A stretch of DNA of 64,000 nucleotides from Rubrimonas sp036735545 (lineage in GTDB: Bacteria > Pseudomonadota > Alphaproteobacteria > Rhodobacterales > Rhodobacteraceae): assembly GCA_036735545.1 (NCBI GenBank), contig DAINOD010000001.1, positions 1 through 64,000 of the forward strand, read 5' to 3'. This document shows, piece by piece, positions 14,649-23,205 of the stretch; position 1 is the first letter of the stretch; each line of letters starts with the position of its first letter. The notes below the pieces were generated by a model, which was given only the letters and a program-made list of their open reading frames with translations, made no database searches and was not told the origin of the DNA. The position numbers and the translations under genes were made by a program.

Positions 14649-17570
14649 ATGCCCTTCGCCGAGCTCTCCGCCACCTCGAACTTCACCTTCCTCACCGGGG
14701 CCTCGCACCCCGAGGAGCTGGTGGCGGCCGCCGCGGCGCTTGGGCTCGACGCCCTCGCCGTCGCCGACCGCAACACGCTGGCCGGCGTCGTGCGCGCCCA
14801 TGTCGCGGCGCGCGAGATCGCGCGGGAGCGCGAGGCGGCGGTGCGCGAGAAGCGCGGCGTCACCTCGGCGGACGTCGCCGCCCGCGGCGCCCGCGACAAG
14901 GGCGACCATGGCGGGAACATGCCGGGCGCGGCGACGCCGCCGGTGCGCCTCGCCGCACGCTCGGCGCCGCGGCTGATCGTGGCGGCGCGGCTGGCCTTCA
15001 CCGATCACCCCGACATCACCGCCATCCCCCTCGACCGCGCCGCCTATGGCCGGCTCTGCCGGCTGCTGACGCTGGGCAAGCGCCGCACGACGAAGGGCCA
15101 GTGCCTGCTCACGGCGGACGACCTGGCGCAGCACCGCGAGGGGCTGGTCCTGATCCTGCACGAAGCCGCCGCCCGGCAGGCGCGGCGCTGGGCGGCGCTG
15201 AGCCCAGGAAACGTGTTCCTCGCCGCCACGCCCCGTCACGACGGCCGCGACGCCGAGCGCCTCGCCGCCGTCGCCGCCCGGGCCGAGCGCGCCGGCGCGC
15301 CGATGGTGGCGCTGTCGGGGGCGATGATGCACACGGCCCGCCGCCGGGCGCTGGCGGACGTGCTGAGCGCCATCCGCCTGCACACCACCGTGGACCGGCT
15401 CGGCCGCGCCGCGCTGGCCAACGGCGAGGCGCGGCTGCGCGGCGAGGCGGAGATGCGCGCGCTGTTCGCAGGCCATGAACACGCCGTGGACCGGGCGGGG
15501 GAGATCGCGGCGCGCGTGACCTTCTCGCTCGACCAACTGAGATACGAATACCCCGACGAGGTGAGCGAGGGCGAGGACCCGCAGGCCCGGCTGGCTCGCC
15601 TGGCCTGGGAGGGGCTGAACTGGCGCTATCCCGACGGCCCCCCCGACCGCGCCGTGGCGATGGTGGAGAAGGAGCTGGGGCTCATCCGAAAGCTGAACTA
15701 CGCGCGCTATTTCCTGACGGTGCAGGACATCGTGTCGTTCGCCCGCGACCGCGGCATCCTGTGCCAGGGGCGCGGTTCGGCGGCGAATTCGGTGGTGTGC
15801 TACGCGCTGGGGATCACCTCCATCGGGCCGGAGGTGGCGACGATGGTGTTCGAGCGCTTCGTCTCCGAGGCGCGCGACGAGCCCCCCGACATCGACGTGG
15901 ACTTCGAGCACGAGCGCCGCGAGGAGGTGATCCAGCACCTCTACACCCGCTACGGCCGCGAGCGGGCGGGGCTTTGCGCCACCGTCATCCACTACCGCGC
16001 CCGCCGCGCCATCCGCGAGGTCGGCCGCGCGATGGGGCTGAGCGAGGACGCCGTGGCCGCCATCGCCAGCCAGGTCTGGGGCTGGGGCTCGGAGGGGGTG
16101 GACGAGGCGCGGGTGCGCGAGATCGGGCTGGACCCCGCCGACCGCCGGCTCGCGCAGACGCTGAGCCTTTGCAGGGAGATAACAGGGTTTCCTCGCCACC
16201 TGTCACAGCATGTCGGCGGCTTCGTCATCACCCGCGGGCGGCTGGACGAGCTCGTGCCCATCGAGAACGCGGCGATGGAGGACCGCACCGTCATCGAGTG
16301 GGACAAGGACGACATCGACGCGCTGGGCATCCTCAAGGTCGACGTGCTGAGCCTCGGGATGCTGACCTGCATCCGCAAGGCGCTGGACCTGATCGCCCAG
16401 CACCACCGCGTGGCCTACAGCCTCGCCACCATCCCGCCCGAGGACCCGGCCGTCTACGACATGCTCTGCGCCGCCGACAGCGTGGGCGTGTTCCAGGTGG
16501 AATCGCGCGCGCAGATGAACTTCCTGCCCCGGATGCGGCCGCGGACCTTCTACGACCTCGTCATCGAGGTCGCCATCGTGCGACCCGGCCCGATCCAGGG
16601 CGACATGGTCCACCCCTACCTGCGCCGCCGCCGCGGCGAGGAGCCGGTCTCCTTCCCGAACGACGCGCTGGGCGCGGTGCTGGGCAAGACGCTGGGCGTG
16701 CCGCTGTTCCAGGAGCAGGCGATGCAGATCGCGATCATCGGCGCGGGCTTCGACCCCTCCGAGGCCGACCGCCTGCGCCGGGCGCTGGCGACCTTCCGCA
16801 AGACCGGGACCATCCACACCTTCCGCGAGCGCTTCGTGGCGGGGATGCTGGCCAACGGCTACGACGAAGACTTCGCGGGACGCTGCTTCAGCCAGATCGA
16901 GGGCTTCGGCGAATACGGCTTCCCCGAGAGCCACGCGGCGAGTTTCGCCCTGCTGGTCTACGCCTCCGCCTGGATCAAGCGGCATCACCCGGCCATCTTC
17001 GCCTGCGCGCTCTTGAACTCCCAGCCCATGGGCTTCTACGCGCCCGCCCAGATCGTGCGCGACGCCCGCGCCCACGGCGTCGAGGTGCGGCCCGTCGACG
17101 TGAACCGCTCGTTCTGGGACTGCGCCATCGAGCGCGACGGCCGCGGCGGGCTCGCGCTGCGGCTGGGCTTCCGCCAGATCAAGGGTTTGGGCGAGGAGGA
17201 CGCGCGCTGGATCGCCGCCGCCCGCGGCAACGGCTACGCCGCGGTGGAGGACTTGTGGCTGCGCGCGGGCGTCCCCGCCCCGGCGCTCACCCGGCTGGCC
17301 GAGGCCGACGCCTTCGCCGCGCTGGGCCTGAGCCGCCGCGACGCGCTGTGGGCGGCGAAAGCCGTCGCCGCGACCCCGCCGCCGCCGCTGTTCGCCGGAC
17401 CCGACGGCGAGGGGCTGGCCGAGCCGGCGGTGAGCCTGCCCGCGATGAGCGAGGGCGAGCAGGTGGTGGAGGACTACCTCGCGCTGCGGCTGAGCCTGCG
17501 GGCGCACCCGCTGGCGCTGCTGCGGCCGCTGCTGTCGCCCTTGGCGCCCGGCGGCAGGGGCGCCACCTAG
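14649..17570 (+). CDS. dnaE2: Error-prone DNA polymerase DnaE2 (ImuC), short C-terminus
   Basis: DnaE2 is a C-family polymerase used in mutagenic translesion synthesis with ImuA and ImuB. The N-terminus (SNFTFLTGASHPEEL) is the PHP-like domain typical of this branch. The polymerase core has PPDIDVDFEHERREEV (about residue 413) with the catalytic Asp residues and GRGSAANSVVCYALGIT before it. FPESHAASFALLVYASAW precedes the tandem helix-hairpin region. At 973 residues it stops just after LRLSLRAHPLALLRPLL, where other family members continue for roughly 100 residues with an OB-fold. imuA and imuB are not adjacent. I see no GTTC-N7-GTTC LexA box in the 44-base gap. It is probably active but without its DNA-binding OB domain. 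Confidence 0.93.
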   Translation: MPFAELSATSNFTFLTGASHPEELVAAAAALGLDALAVADRNTLAGVVRAHVAAREIAREREAAVREKRGVTSADVAARGARDKGDHGGNMPGAATPPVRLAARSAPRLIVAARLAFTDHPDITAIPLDRAAYGRLCRLLTLGKRRTTKGQCLLTADDLAQHREGLVLILHEAAARQARRWAALSPGNVFLAATPRHDGRDAERLAAVAARAERAGAPMVALSGAMMHTARRRALADVLSAIRLHTTVDRLGRAALANGEARLRGEAEMRALFAGHEHAVDRAGEIAARVTFSLDQLRYEYPDEVSEGEDPQARLARLAWEGLNWRYPDGPPDRAVAMVEKELGLIRKLNYARYFLTVQDIVSFARDRGILCQGRGSAANSVVCYALGITSIGPEVATMVFERFVSEARDEPPDIDVDFEHERREEVIQHLYTRYGRERAGLCATVIHYRARRAIREVGRAMGLSEDAVAAIASQVWGWGSEGVDEARVREIGLDPADRRLAQTLSLCREITGFPRHLSQHVGGFVITRGRLDELVPIENAAMEDRTVIEWDKDDIDALGILKVDVLSLGMLTCIRKALDLIAQHHRVAYSLATIPPEDPAVYDMLCAADSVGVFQVESRAQMNFLPRMRPRTFYDLVIEVAIVRPGPIQGDMVHPYLRRRRGEEPVSFPNDALGAVLGKTLGVPLFQEQAMQIAIIGAGFDPSEADRLRRALATFRKTGTIHTFRERFVAGMLANGYDEDFAGRCFSQIEGFGEYGFPESHAASFALLVYASAWIKRHHPAIFACALLNSQPMGFYAPAQIVRDARAHGVEVRPVDVNRSFWDCAIERDGRGGLALRLGFRQIKGLGEEDARWIAAARGNGYAAVEDLWLRAGVPAPALTRLAEADAFAALGLSRRDALWAAKAVAATPPPPLFAGPDGEGLAEPAVSLPAMSEGEQVVEDYLALRLSLRAHPLALLRPLLSPLAPGGRGAT

Positions 17571-17594
17571 GGCGCAGGACAGGGGAGGACGATC

Positions 17595-17891
17595 ATGGAC
17601 GAAACAACCCGCACCGAGATCGAGGCGGCGGCCTTCCGCGCGCTGCGCGACCATCTGCGTGCGCGCGCCGACGTGCAGAACATCGACATGATGACCCTCG
17701 CCGGCTTCTGCCGGAACTGCCTCAGCCGATGGTGGCAGGAGGCGGCCGAGGCGAAGGGGCTGGCGGTGACCAAGGACGCGGCGCGCGAGGAATTCTACGG
17801 CATGCCCTACGCCGATTGGGTGGCGCAGAACCAGACCGAGGCGAGCCCCGCCCAGAAGGCCGCCTTCGCCGAGGCGCACGAGAGCCACTGA
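17595..17891 (+). CDS. DUF1244 family protein
   Basis: This 98-residue soluble protein matches the DUF1244 family, common in alpha- and gammaproteobacteria. The conserved core is DVQNIDMMTLAGFCRNCLSRWW, followed by EFYGMPYADWVAQNQTEAS. It is a small all-helical domain of unknown function. The ATG has a GGGGAGG ribosome site. It starts 24 bases after the dnaE2 stop and could be co-transcribed with it, but the pairing looks incidental. Confidence 0.9.
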   Translation: MDETTRTEIEAAAFRALRDHLRARADVQNIDMMTLAGFCRNCLSRWWQEAAEAKGLAVTKDAAREEFYGMPYADWVAQNQTEASPAQKAAFAEAHESH

Positions 17892-17999
17892 CCGGGGGCC
17901 GCCGAAGGGGGCTGCTGACGGCCCAGGCGCTCGCGGGGCGGTTCCCCCGCGCCGCGAACGGCCCTAGGCTCGCGATGCGCAGCCTCGAGGAGCCCAGCC

Positions 18000-19388
18000 A
18001 TGCAGCCCGCCTTCGCCGACCCCGCCGCGGGGTCGGTCCCCCTGCGCCTCGTCGCCCCCGCCGACCTGCCCGCCGCGCGCGAGGCGCTGAGCGCCCCCCA
18101 GCGCCGCTGGCTCGACGCGTCGGGCTTCGCGGCCGGACCGGCGGAGGCGCTGGCGCTGCCAGGCGAGGACGGCGCGCCGGCGCTGGGGCTGCTCGGGCTG
18201 GGGACGCCGCAGGCCCGGCGCGGCGGGCGCTTCCTCGTCGCCGCCGCAGCCGACCGCCTGCCGCCGGGCGTCTGGCGGCTGGAGACCGCACTGCCGGCGG
18301 AGGAAGCCGAGGAGGCCGCGTTGGGCTGGCTGCTGCACGGCTACCGCTTCGACCGCTACAAGGCGGCCAACGGGCCGACGCGCCGGCTCGTCGCGCCTGA
18401 GGGCATGGACGCGGACCGGCTGACCGCCATCGCCGAGGGCGTGTTCCTCGCCCGCGACCTCGTGAACACGCCCGCCTGCGACCTGGGGCCGGACGCGCTG
18501 GAGCAGGCGGCCCGCGACCTCGCCGCCCGCCACGGGGCGCAGGTCGCCGTCATCGAGGGCGAGGCGCTGGCGCAGGGCTTTCCCATGATCCACGCCGTCG
18601 GCCGCGCCGCGGCGCAGGCGCCGCGGCTGATCGACCTGCGCTGGGGGCCCGAGGACGCGCCGACCGTCACGCTGCTCGGCAAGGGCGTGTGCTTCGACAC
18701 CGGCGGGCTGGACATCAAGCCCTCCGCAGGCATGCGGCTGATGAAGAAGGACATGGGCGGCGCGGCGACCGCGCTGGGGCTGGCGCACATGATCATGGCG
18801 CAGGGCCTGCGGGTGCGGCTGCGCGTGCTGGTCCCGGCGGTGGAGAACGCCGTGGGCCCCGCCGCCTTCCGACCCGGCGACATCCTGCGCAGCCGCAAGG
18901 GGCTGACGGTGGAGATCGGCAACACGGACGCCGAGGGGCGGCTGGTGCTGGCCGACGCGATGGCGCTGGCCTGCGAGGAGAAGCCGGCGCTGATGCTGGA
19001 CTTCGCGACGCTGACCGGCGCGGCGCGGGTGGCGCTCGGGCCCGACCTGCCGCCGCTCTACACCGACGACGAGGGGCTGGCGGCGGACCTGCTGGAGGCG
19101 GCCGCACGCGCCCGCGACCCGCTGTGGCGGATGCCGCTTTGGGACCCTTACGACGATGAGTTGAAGTCGCCCGTCGCCGATCTCGACAACGCGCCCGGCG
19201 GCGGCATGGCGGGCTCGATCACCGCCGCGCTGTTCCTGCGCCGCTTCGCCGAGGGCGCGCAGGCCTGGGCCCATGTGGACCTCTACGCCTGGGCGCCCAA
19301 GCCGAAGCCCGGTCGGCCGGCGGGCGGCGAAATGCAGGCCGGCCGGGCCGTCTTCGCGATGCTGGAACGCCGCCATGGCCGGGCATGA
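18000..19388 (+). CDS. Leucyl aminopeptidase family protein (M17)
   Basis: The 462-residue enzyme would remove N-terminal residues from peptides using two metal ions. The catalytic domain contains LLGKGVCFDTGGLDIKP (about residue 224-240), holding the metal-binding Lys and Asp, then MKKDMGGAAT. NTDAEGRLVLADA (about 307) carries the remaining metal ligands and catalytic Arg. The N-terminal 150 residues are the variable domain. Its stop overlaps the start of the NlpC/P60 gene by 14 bases, an arrangement that suggests co-translation in peptide or wall-peptide recycling. Confidence 0.94.
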   Translation: MQPAFADPAAGSVPLRLVAPADLPAAREALSAPQRRWLDASGFAAGPAEALALPGEDGAPALGLLGLGTPQARRGGRFLVAAAADRLPPGVWRLETALPAEEAEEAALGWLLHGYRFDRYKAANGPTRRLVAPEGMDADRLTAIAEGVFLARDLVNTPACDLGPDALEQAARDLAARHGAQVAVIEGEALAQGFPMIHAVGRAAAQAPRLIDLRWGPEDAPTVTLLGKGVCFDTGGLDIKPSAGMRLMKKDMGGAATALGLAHMIMAQGLRVRLRVLVPAVENAVGPAAFRPGDILRSRKGLTVEIGNTDAEGRLVLADAMALACEEKPALMLDFATLTGAARVALGPDLPPLYTDDEGLAADLLEAAARARDPLWRMPLWDPYDDELKSPVADLDNAPGGGMAGSITAALFLRRFAEGAQAWAHVDLYAWAPKPKPGRPAGGEMQAGRAVFAMLERRHGRA

Positions 19389-20223
19389 CCCCCGGCTGAC
19401 CCCCGCCCGGGCTGACCTCGCCGCCGAAAGCCTGCGCGGGGTGGTGGACGCGCCGCGCTACGCCGCGCCGCGGCCGCACGCGGTCGCCTCGGCCACCGCG
19501 CCGCTGACCGCGACGGCGGAACCGGAGGCGGAGCTGGCGACCACGCTGCTGCGCGGCGAGCCCTTCGCCGTCTACGACAGCGCGGCCGGCTGGGCCTGGG
19601 GGCAGGCGGGGGCGGACGGCTATGTGGGCTATGTCCCCTCCGCCTGCCTGTCGGCGGCCGGGCCGGGGCCCACCCACCGCGTGTCGGCGCTTCTGGCGCC
19701 GGTGTTTCCCGAACCGGACATCAAGACGCGGCCCTTCGACGCCCTGCCCTATCTCGCCCGCATCCGCGCCGAGGCCGACCCCGCCGCGCCAGGCTTCCTC
19801 GCGCTGGCCGAGGGCGGCTGGGTCTGCGCGCAGCACCTCGCCCCGGCCGACGCCCCCGCGCGGGACTGGGTGGCGGAAGCGGCGCGCTTCCTCGGCGTCG
19901 CCTATCTGTGGGGCGGGCGCAGCGCGGCGGGCGTCGACTGCTCGGGGCTGGTGCAGCTCGCCCGGCAGGCGGCGGGGCGCCGCTGCCCGCGCGACAGCGA
20001 CCAGCAGCGCGGCGCAGAGGGCGCCGACGTCGCGCCGGGCGCAGAGCGGCGGGGCGACCTCATCTTCTGGCGCGGCCATGTCGGCGTCATGCTCGACCCG
20101 CGACGGCTGCTGCACGCCAACGCCCATCACATGGCCGTGGCCGTCGAGCCTGTGGCCGAGGCGGAGGCGCGGCTGGCTGCGGCCGGCCTGCCCGTGCTGG
20201 CGCGCCGGCGCTGGCGGCGCTGA
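19375..20223 (+). CDS. NlpC/P60 family cell-wall peptidase with SH3-like domains
   Basis: The protein of 282 residues has SH3-like segments at about residues 45-165 and a C40 peptidase domain from about 170. VDCSGLVQLARQA contains the catalytic Cys (about 189), and RGDLIFWRGHVGVMLD contains the His (about 234). Such enzymes cleave D-Glu-diaminopimelate bonds in peptidoglycan stem peptides. There is no signal peptide, so it may act on recycled muropeptides in the cytoplasm. The ATG start lies 14 bases inside the aminopeptidase gene. The pair may degrade wall peptides stepwise; that link is inferred from the overlap. Confidence 0.9.
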   Translation: MAGHDPRLTPARADLAAESLRGVVDAPRYAAPRPHAVASATAPLTATAEPEAELATTLLRGEPFAVYDSAAGWAWGQAGADGYVGYVPSACLSAAGPGPTHRVSALLAPVFPEPDIKTRPFDALPYLARIRAEADPAAPGFLALAEGGWVCAQHLAPADAPARDWVAEAARFLGVAYLWGGRSAAGVDCSGLVQLARQAAGRRCPRDSDQQRGAEGADVAPGAERRGDLIFWRGHVGVMLDPRRLLHANAHHMAVAVEPVAEAEARLAAAGLPVLARRRWRR

Positions 20224-20314
20224 ATTCCCGCCGCCCGCGCCCGGCGCGAGGTTGGCCCGCCGCCCGCGCGGCGCTACGCTCCGCACCGCCATGACCCATA
20301 CGAGAGCCCGCACC

Positions 20315-21577
20315 ATGATCCTGCGACCAGCGGCCGCCGCTGCGGCCGTCGCGCTCAGCGCCGCCTGCGCCGCCGGCCAGCCCGCGCCGCGGCCCGCGCC
20401 GGCCCCGGCGGCGCCCGCGACTGCGACCGCGCCGGCCGAGCGCCCCGCCGCGCAGGACTTCGCCGTCTGGCGCGAGGGCTTCCGCGCCCGCGCCCGCGCC
20501 GCCGGGGTCAGCGACGCGACCTTCGACCGCGCCTTCGCCGGCGTGCGGCCGAACCAGCGCGTGCTGGAGCTGGACGGCAGCCAGCCCGAATTCGTGCGCC
20601 CGATCTGGGAATACCTAGACAGCGCCGTGTCCGAGACGCGGGTCGCCAACGGCCGGCGGCTGTTCGAGGAGAAGCGCCCCGCGCTGGCCGCCATCGAGGC
20701 GCGCCACGGCGTCGACGCGCCGGTGGTCGTGGCGATCTGGGGTCTGGAGAGCGCCTTCGGGGCCAACTTCGGCTCGATCCCCGTGATCGAGTCGCTGGCC
20801 ACGCTCGCCTGGGAGGGCCGCCGCCGCGCCTTCGGCGAGGAGCAGCTGATCGCCGCGCTGCAGATCCTGCAGGCCGGCGACGTGACGCCCGAGCGGATGG
20901 TCGGCAGCTGGGCCGGGGCCATGGGGCACACCCAGTTCATCCCGACCTCGTTTCTCGCCTACGCCGTGGACCACACCGGCGACGGCCGGCGCGACCTGTG
21001 GAGCCCGGACGCGCTCGACGCGCTGGCCTCGACCGCGAACTATCTCGCCCGCTTCGGCTGGACGCGCGGTCAGCCCTGGGGCGTGGAGGCGGCGCTGCCG
21101 GCCGGCTTCGACCTGTCGCTCGCCGACGAACGCCGCCGCCCGACCGCCTTCTGGCGCGACCGCGGCGTTCGGATGCTCGGCGGCGGGCCCCTGCCCGACC
21201 ACGGCGAGGCGGCGCTGATCCTGCCCGCCGGCGCCCAGGGACCGGCCTTCGTCGTTTTCCCGAACTTTTTCGTCATCAAGCGCTACAACAACGCCACCTC
21301 CTACGCGCTGGCGGTCGGCCATCTCGCCGACCGCATCGCCGGCGGGGGGCCGTTCCGGGGCGCCTGGCCGCGGGGCGACCGGCCGCTTTCGCGCACCGAA
21401 AAGGAAGAGATGCAGACCCGCCTCACCAGACTGGGCTTCGACACCCGCGGCGCCGACGGGGTGGTCGGCCCCGACACCCGCGCCGCGATCCGCGCCTGGC
21501 AGACCGCGCGCGGCCAACCGGCGGACGGCTACGACAGCGCGGCGCTGCTCGAGGCGCTGCGGCGCGAGGGCGGCTGA
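20315..21577 (+). CDS. Lytic murein transglycosylase (MltB family) with peptidoglycan-binding domain
   Basis: The protein of about 420 residues would cleave glycan strands in the periplasm to 1,6-anhydromuropeptides. It starts with a lipoprotein-like signal (VALSAAC), followed by a Pro/Ala-rich linker. The catalytic domain carries the Glu in IWGLESAFGANFG (about residue 144) and GAMGHTQFIPTSF. The C-terminal 60 residues form a PG-binding-1 domain (LGFDTRGADGVVGPDTRAAIRAW). An in-frame ATG at 20291 would add eight residues; 20315 is preferred for its GAGAG site. It follows the NlpC/P60 gene and its stop overlaps the next start by one base. Confidence 0.9.
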   Translation: MILRPAAAAAAVALSAACAAGQPAPRPAPAPAAPATATAPAERPAAQDFAVWREGFRARARAAGVSDATFDRAFAGVRPNQRVLELDGSQPEFVRPIWEYLDSAVSETRVANGRRLFEEKRPALAAIEARHGVDAPVVVAIWGLESAFGANFGSIPVIESLATLAWEGRRRAFGEEQLIAALQILQAGDVTPERMVGSWAGAMGHTQFIPTSFLAYAVDHTGDGRRDLWSPDALDALASTANYLARFGWTRGQPWGVEAALPAGFDLSLADERRRPTAFWRDRGVRMLGGGPLPDHGEAALILPAGAQGPAFVVFPNFFVIKRYNNATSYALAVGHLADRIAGGGPFRGAWPRGDRPLSRTEKEEMQTRLTRLGFDTRGADGVVGPDTRAAIRAWQTARGQPADGYDSAALLEALRREGG

Positions 21578-21996
21578 TGCGCCGCCGGACGCTGGTCGCC
21601 GCGCTGGCGGCGATGGTCCCGACCGCCGTGGCGTCCCAGCTCAGCGAGGCGCTCGGCGGCGGGCGCACCGCCATCCAGCGCCGCCCGGGCGTGGACGAGG
21701 CGCTGCGCCGCACCGTGACGCTGGTGCTGCGCGCCGAGGCGCGATCGAACGGGCTGCCCGATTTCCTGACCGACCCGCAGCCGCTGACCGATGAGCAGCT
21801 CGAAAATCTCACGACAGGCGCGCGGCTGCCGGAGGACTTTCCGCTGATCCCTGCGCCTGAAGGCGTGAACCGCCGTCTGCCCCATACGCGCGGCGGCTCG
21901 GTCTGGGCGGCGGCGGGGACGTGGATGGTCGAGGTGGACCCGGTGCGGCTGGTGGTGCTGTCGGTCGCGCACGACGTGCTTCCCCCCGATCTCTAG
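21577..21996 (+). CDS. Small exported protein, RcnB-like C-terminus
   Basis: I cannot assign this 139-residue protein firmly. It begins MRRRTLVAALAAMVPTAVAS, an exported signal. The C-terminal part (LPEDFPLIPAPEGV then HTRGGSVWAAAGTWMVEVDPVRLVVLSV) resembles the short beta-repeat of periplasmic RcnB/DUF1236-type proteins. Its ATG overlaps the transglycosylase TGA (TGATG), so the two are translationally coupled and it probably acts in the periplasm. Confidence 0.6.
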   Translation: MRRRTLVAALAAMVPTAVASQLSEALGGGRTAIQRRPGVDEALRRTVTLVLRAEARSNGLPDFLTDPQPLTDEQLENLTTGARLPEDFPLIPAPEGVNRRLPHTRGGSVWAAAGTWMVEVDPVRLVVLSVAHDVLPPDL

Positions 21997-22082
21997 GCGC
22001 CGGACGCCCCATGGTGTAACGCAGCGCCTTTCCGCGCGGCGGCCACCCCTGGAGGGCCGCCGCTTCACCTTGGAGGGCGACC

Positions 22083-22691
22083 ATGGGCGAGACGACGATG
22101 CTCGAGGCCACGGCGCGCGAGGGGACGGGCAAGGGGGCCGCCCGGACTGCGCGACGCAATGGCTTTGTACCCGGAGTGATCTACGGCGGCGGCGAGGCCC
22201 CGCAGTCGATCAACATCAAGTTCAACGAACTGCTCAAGCTGCTCAAGAAGGGCAAGTTCATGTCTAGCCTTCACAACGTGAAGGTCGACGGCGTGGACAA
22301 CCGCGTGGTCTGCCGCGGCGTGCAGCGCGACGTCGTGAAGGACCTGCCGGTCCACATCGACTTCCAGCGCCTCAGCGCGACCTCGCGGATCAAGCTCTAC
22401 ATCCCCGTCGAGTTCCACAACCAGGGCATCTGCCCGGGCATCAAGCGCGGCGGCACGCTGAACGTCGTGCGCCACGAGGTCGAGCTGAACGTCGTGGCCG
22501 GGAACATTCCCGAGAAGCTCGACATCGATCTGGCGCAGGCCAAGCTGGGCGACGTGATCAAGGTCTCGGCGATCGCGCTGCCCGCCGGCGTGACGCCCAC
22601 CATCACCGATCGCGACTTCGTGATCTGCTCCATCGCCACCCCGGCGGGCTTCGTCGAGGAAGACGAGGAGGGCGAGGAGGCGGCCGCCTGA
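22083..22691 (+). CDS. rplY: 50S ribosomal protein L25/general stress protein Ctc
   Basis: This is the long two-domain (CTC) form of L25, 202 residues. The N-terminal domain (about 1-97) binds 5S rRNA (GKGAARTARRNGFVPGVIYGGG). The C-terminal domain (about 98-190) has the typical VPVEFHNQGICPGIKRGG region and the tail ends in acidic EDEEGEEAAA. The ATG follows GGAGGG. The usual neighbour pth is not next to it; downstream is a convergent thioesterase gene. Confidence 0.97.
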   Translation: MGETTMLEATAREGTGKGAARTARRNGFVPGVIYGGGEAPQSINIKFNELLKLLKKGKFMSSLHNVKVDGVDNRVVCRGVQRDVVKDLPVHIDFQRLSATSRIKLYIPVEFHNQGICPGIKRGGTLNVVRHEVELNVVAGNIPEKLDIDLAQAKLGDVIKVSAIALPAGVTPTITDRDFVICSIATPAGFVEEDEEGEEAAA

Positions 22692-22712
22692 CGGTCCGCC
22701 TTCTCCGCCGCG

Positions 22713-22737
22713 CCGCCGGCCCTCAGCGGGCCGGCGG
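22713..22737. terminator. Putative terminator hairpin between rplY and the thioesterase gene
   Basis: A perfect 10-base stem (CCGCCGGCCC with GGGCCGGCGG) has a five-base loop. The loop holds the minus-strand stop codon of the thioesterase gene, so the hairpin serves the convergent pair. No T run is present on either strand, so efficiency is uncertain. Confidence 0.45.
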
Positions 22738-23145
22738 TATCGCGTAGGTGACGGCCGCATGGGCCACCGGTCCGTCGCTGCGCCCGTCCGACCACACCGT
22801 CGCCTCGCCAACCGAAAGCAGCCTGCCCAACCGCAGGATGCGCGCCTCGCACCACAGGTCCGCCGCGGGCGGCTTGGCGAGGAAGTTGATCGTCAGCGAA
22901 GTCGTCACCGTCAGCGCCTGCGGGCCGATCATGGCCAGCGTCGCGACGTAGAAGGCGCAGTCCGCCAGCGTGAACATCGCCGGGCCCGAGACGGTGCCGC
23001 CGGGGCGCAGGTGGCGCTCGGCGACGGGCATTCGCAGTCGCGCGGTCATCGGCCCCACCGCCTCGACCACCATCTGGCCGCGCACCTGGGGGAACACCTC
23101 GTCGAGGAAGGCGGCCAGCGCCTCGGCCGTCATCTTCGGCGCCAT
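22723..23145 (-). CDS. PaaI-type hotdog-fold thioesterase
   Basis: The 140-residue protein has the PaaI/YdiI-like thioesterase layout. The helix region contains HLRPGGTVSGPAMFTLADCAFYVATLA, where the family has its GG and Asp/Glu active-site positions. LTVTTSLTINFLAKP precedes the strand ALLRLGRLLSVGEATVWSD-like segment. It would hydrolyse an acyl-CoA. The ATG at 23145 has GGGGA upstream. It is divergent from the enoyl-CoA hydratase relative with 60 bases between, which fits a shared acyl-CoA context. Confidence 0.88.
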   Translation of the reverse strand: MAPKMTAEALAAFLDEVFPQVRGQMVVEAVGPMTARLRMPVAERHLRPGGTVSGPAMFTLADCAFYVATLAMIGPQALTVTTSLTINFLAKPPAADLWCEARILRLGRLLSVGEATVWSDGRSDGPVAHAAVTYAIPPAR

Positions 23146-23205
23146 TTTCCCCGTCCCCCCTTTTCGCGTAAGCTCGCGCAAAAGGCGAACGGGAGGGATA
23201 CGGCC

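Noticed and set aside
14605..14651. TATAAT overlapping the dnaE2 ATG as a promoter
   Set aside because: A -10 there would start transcription inside the gene; the match is probably chance.
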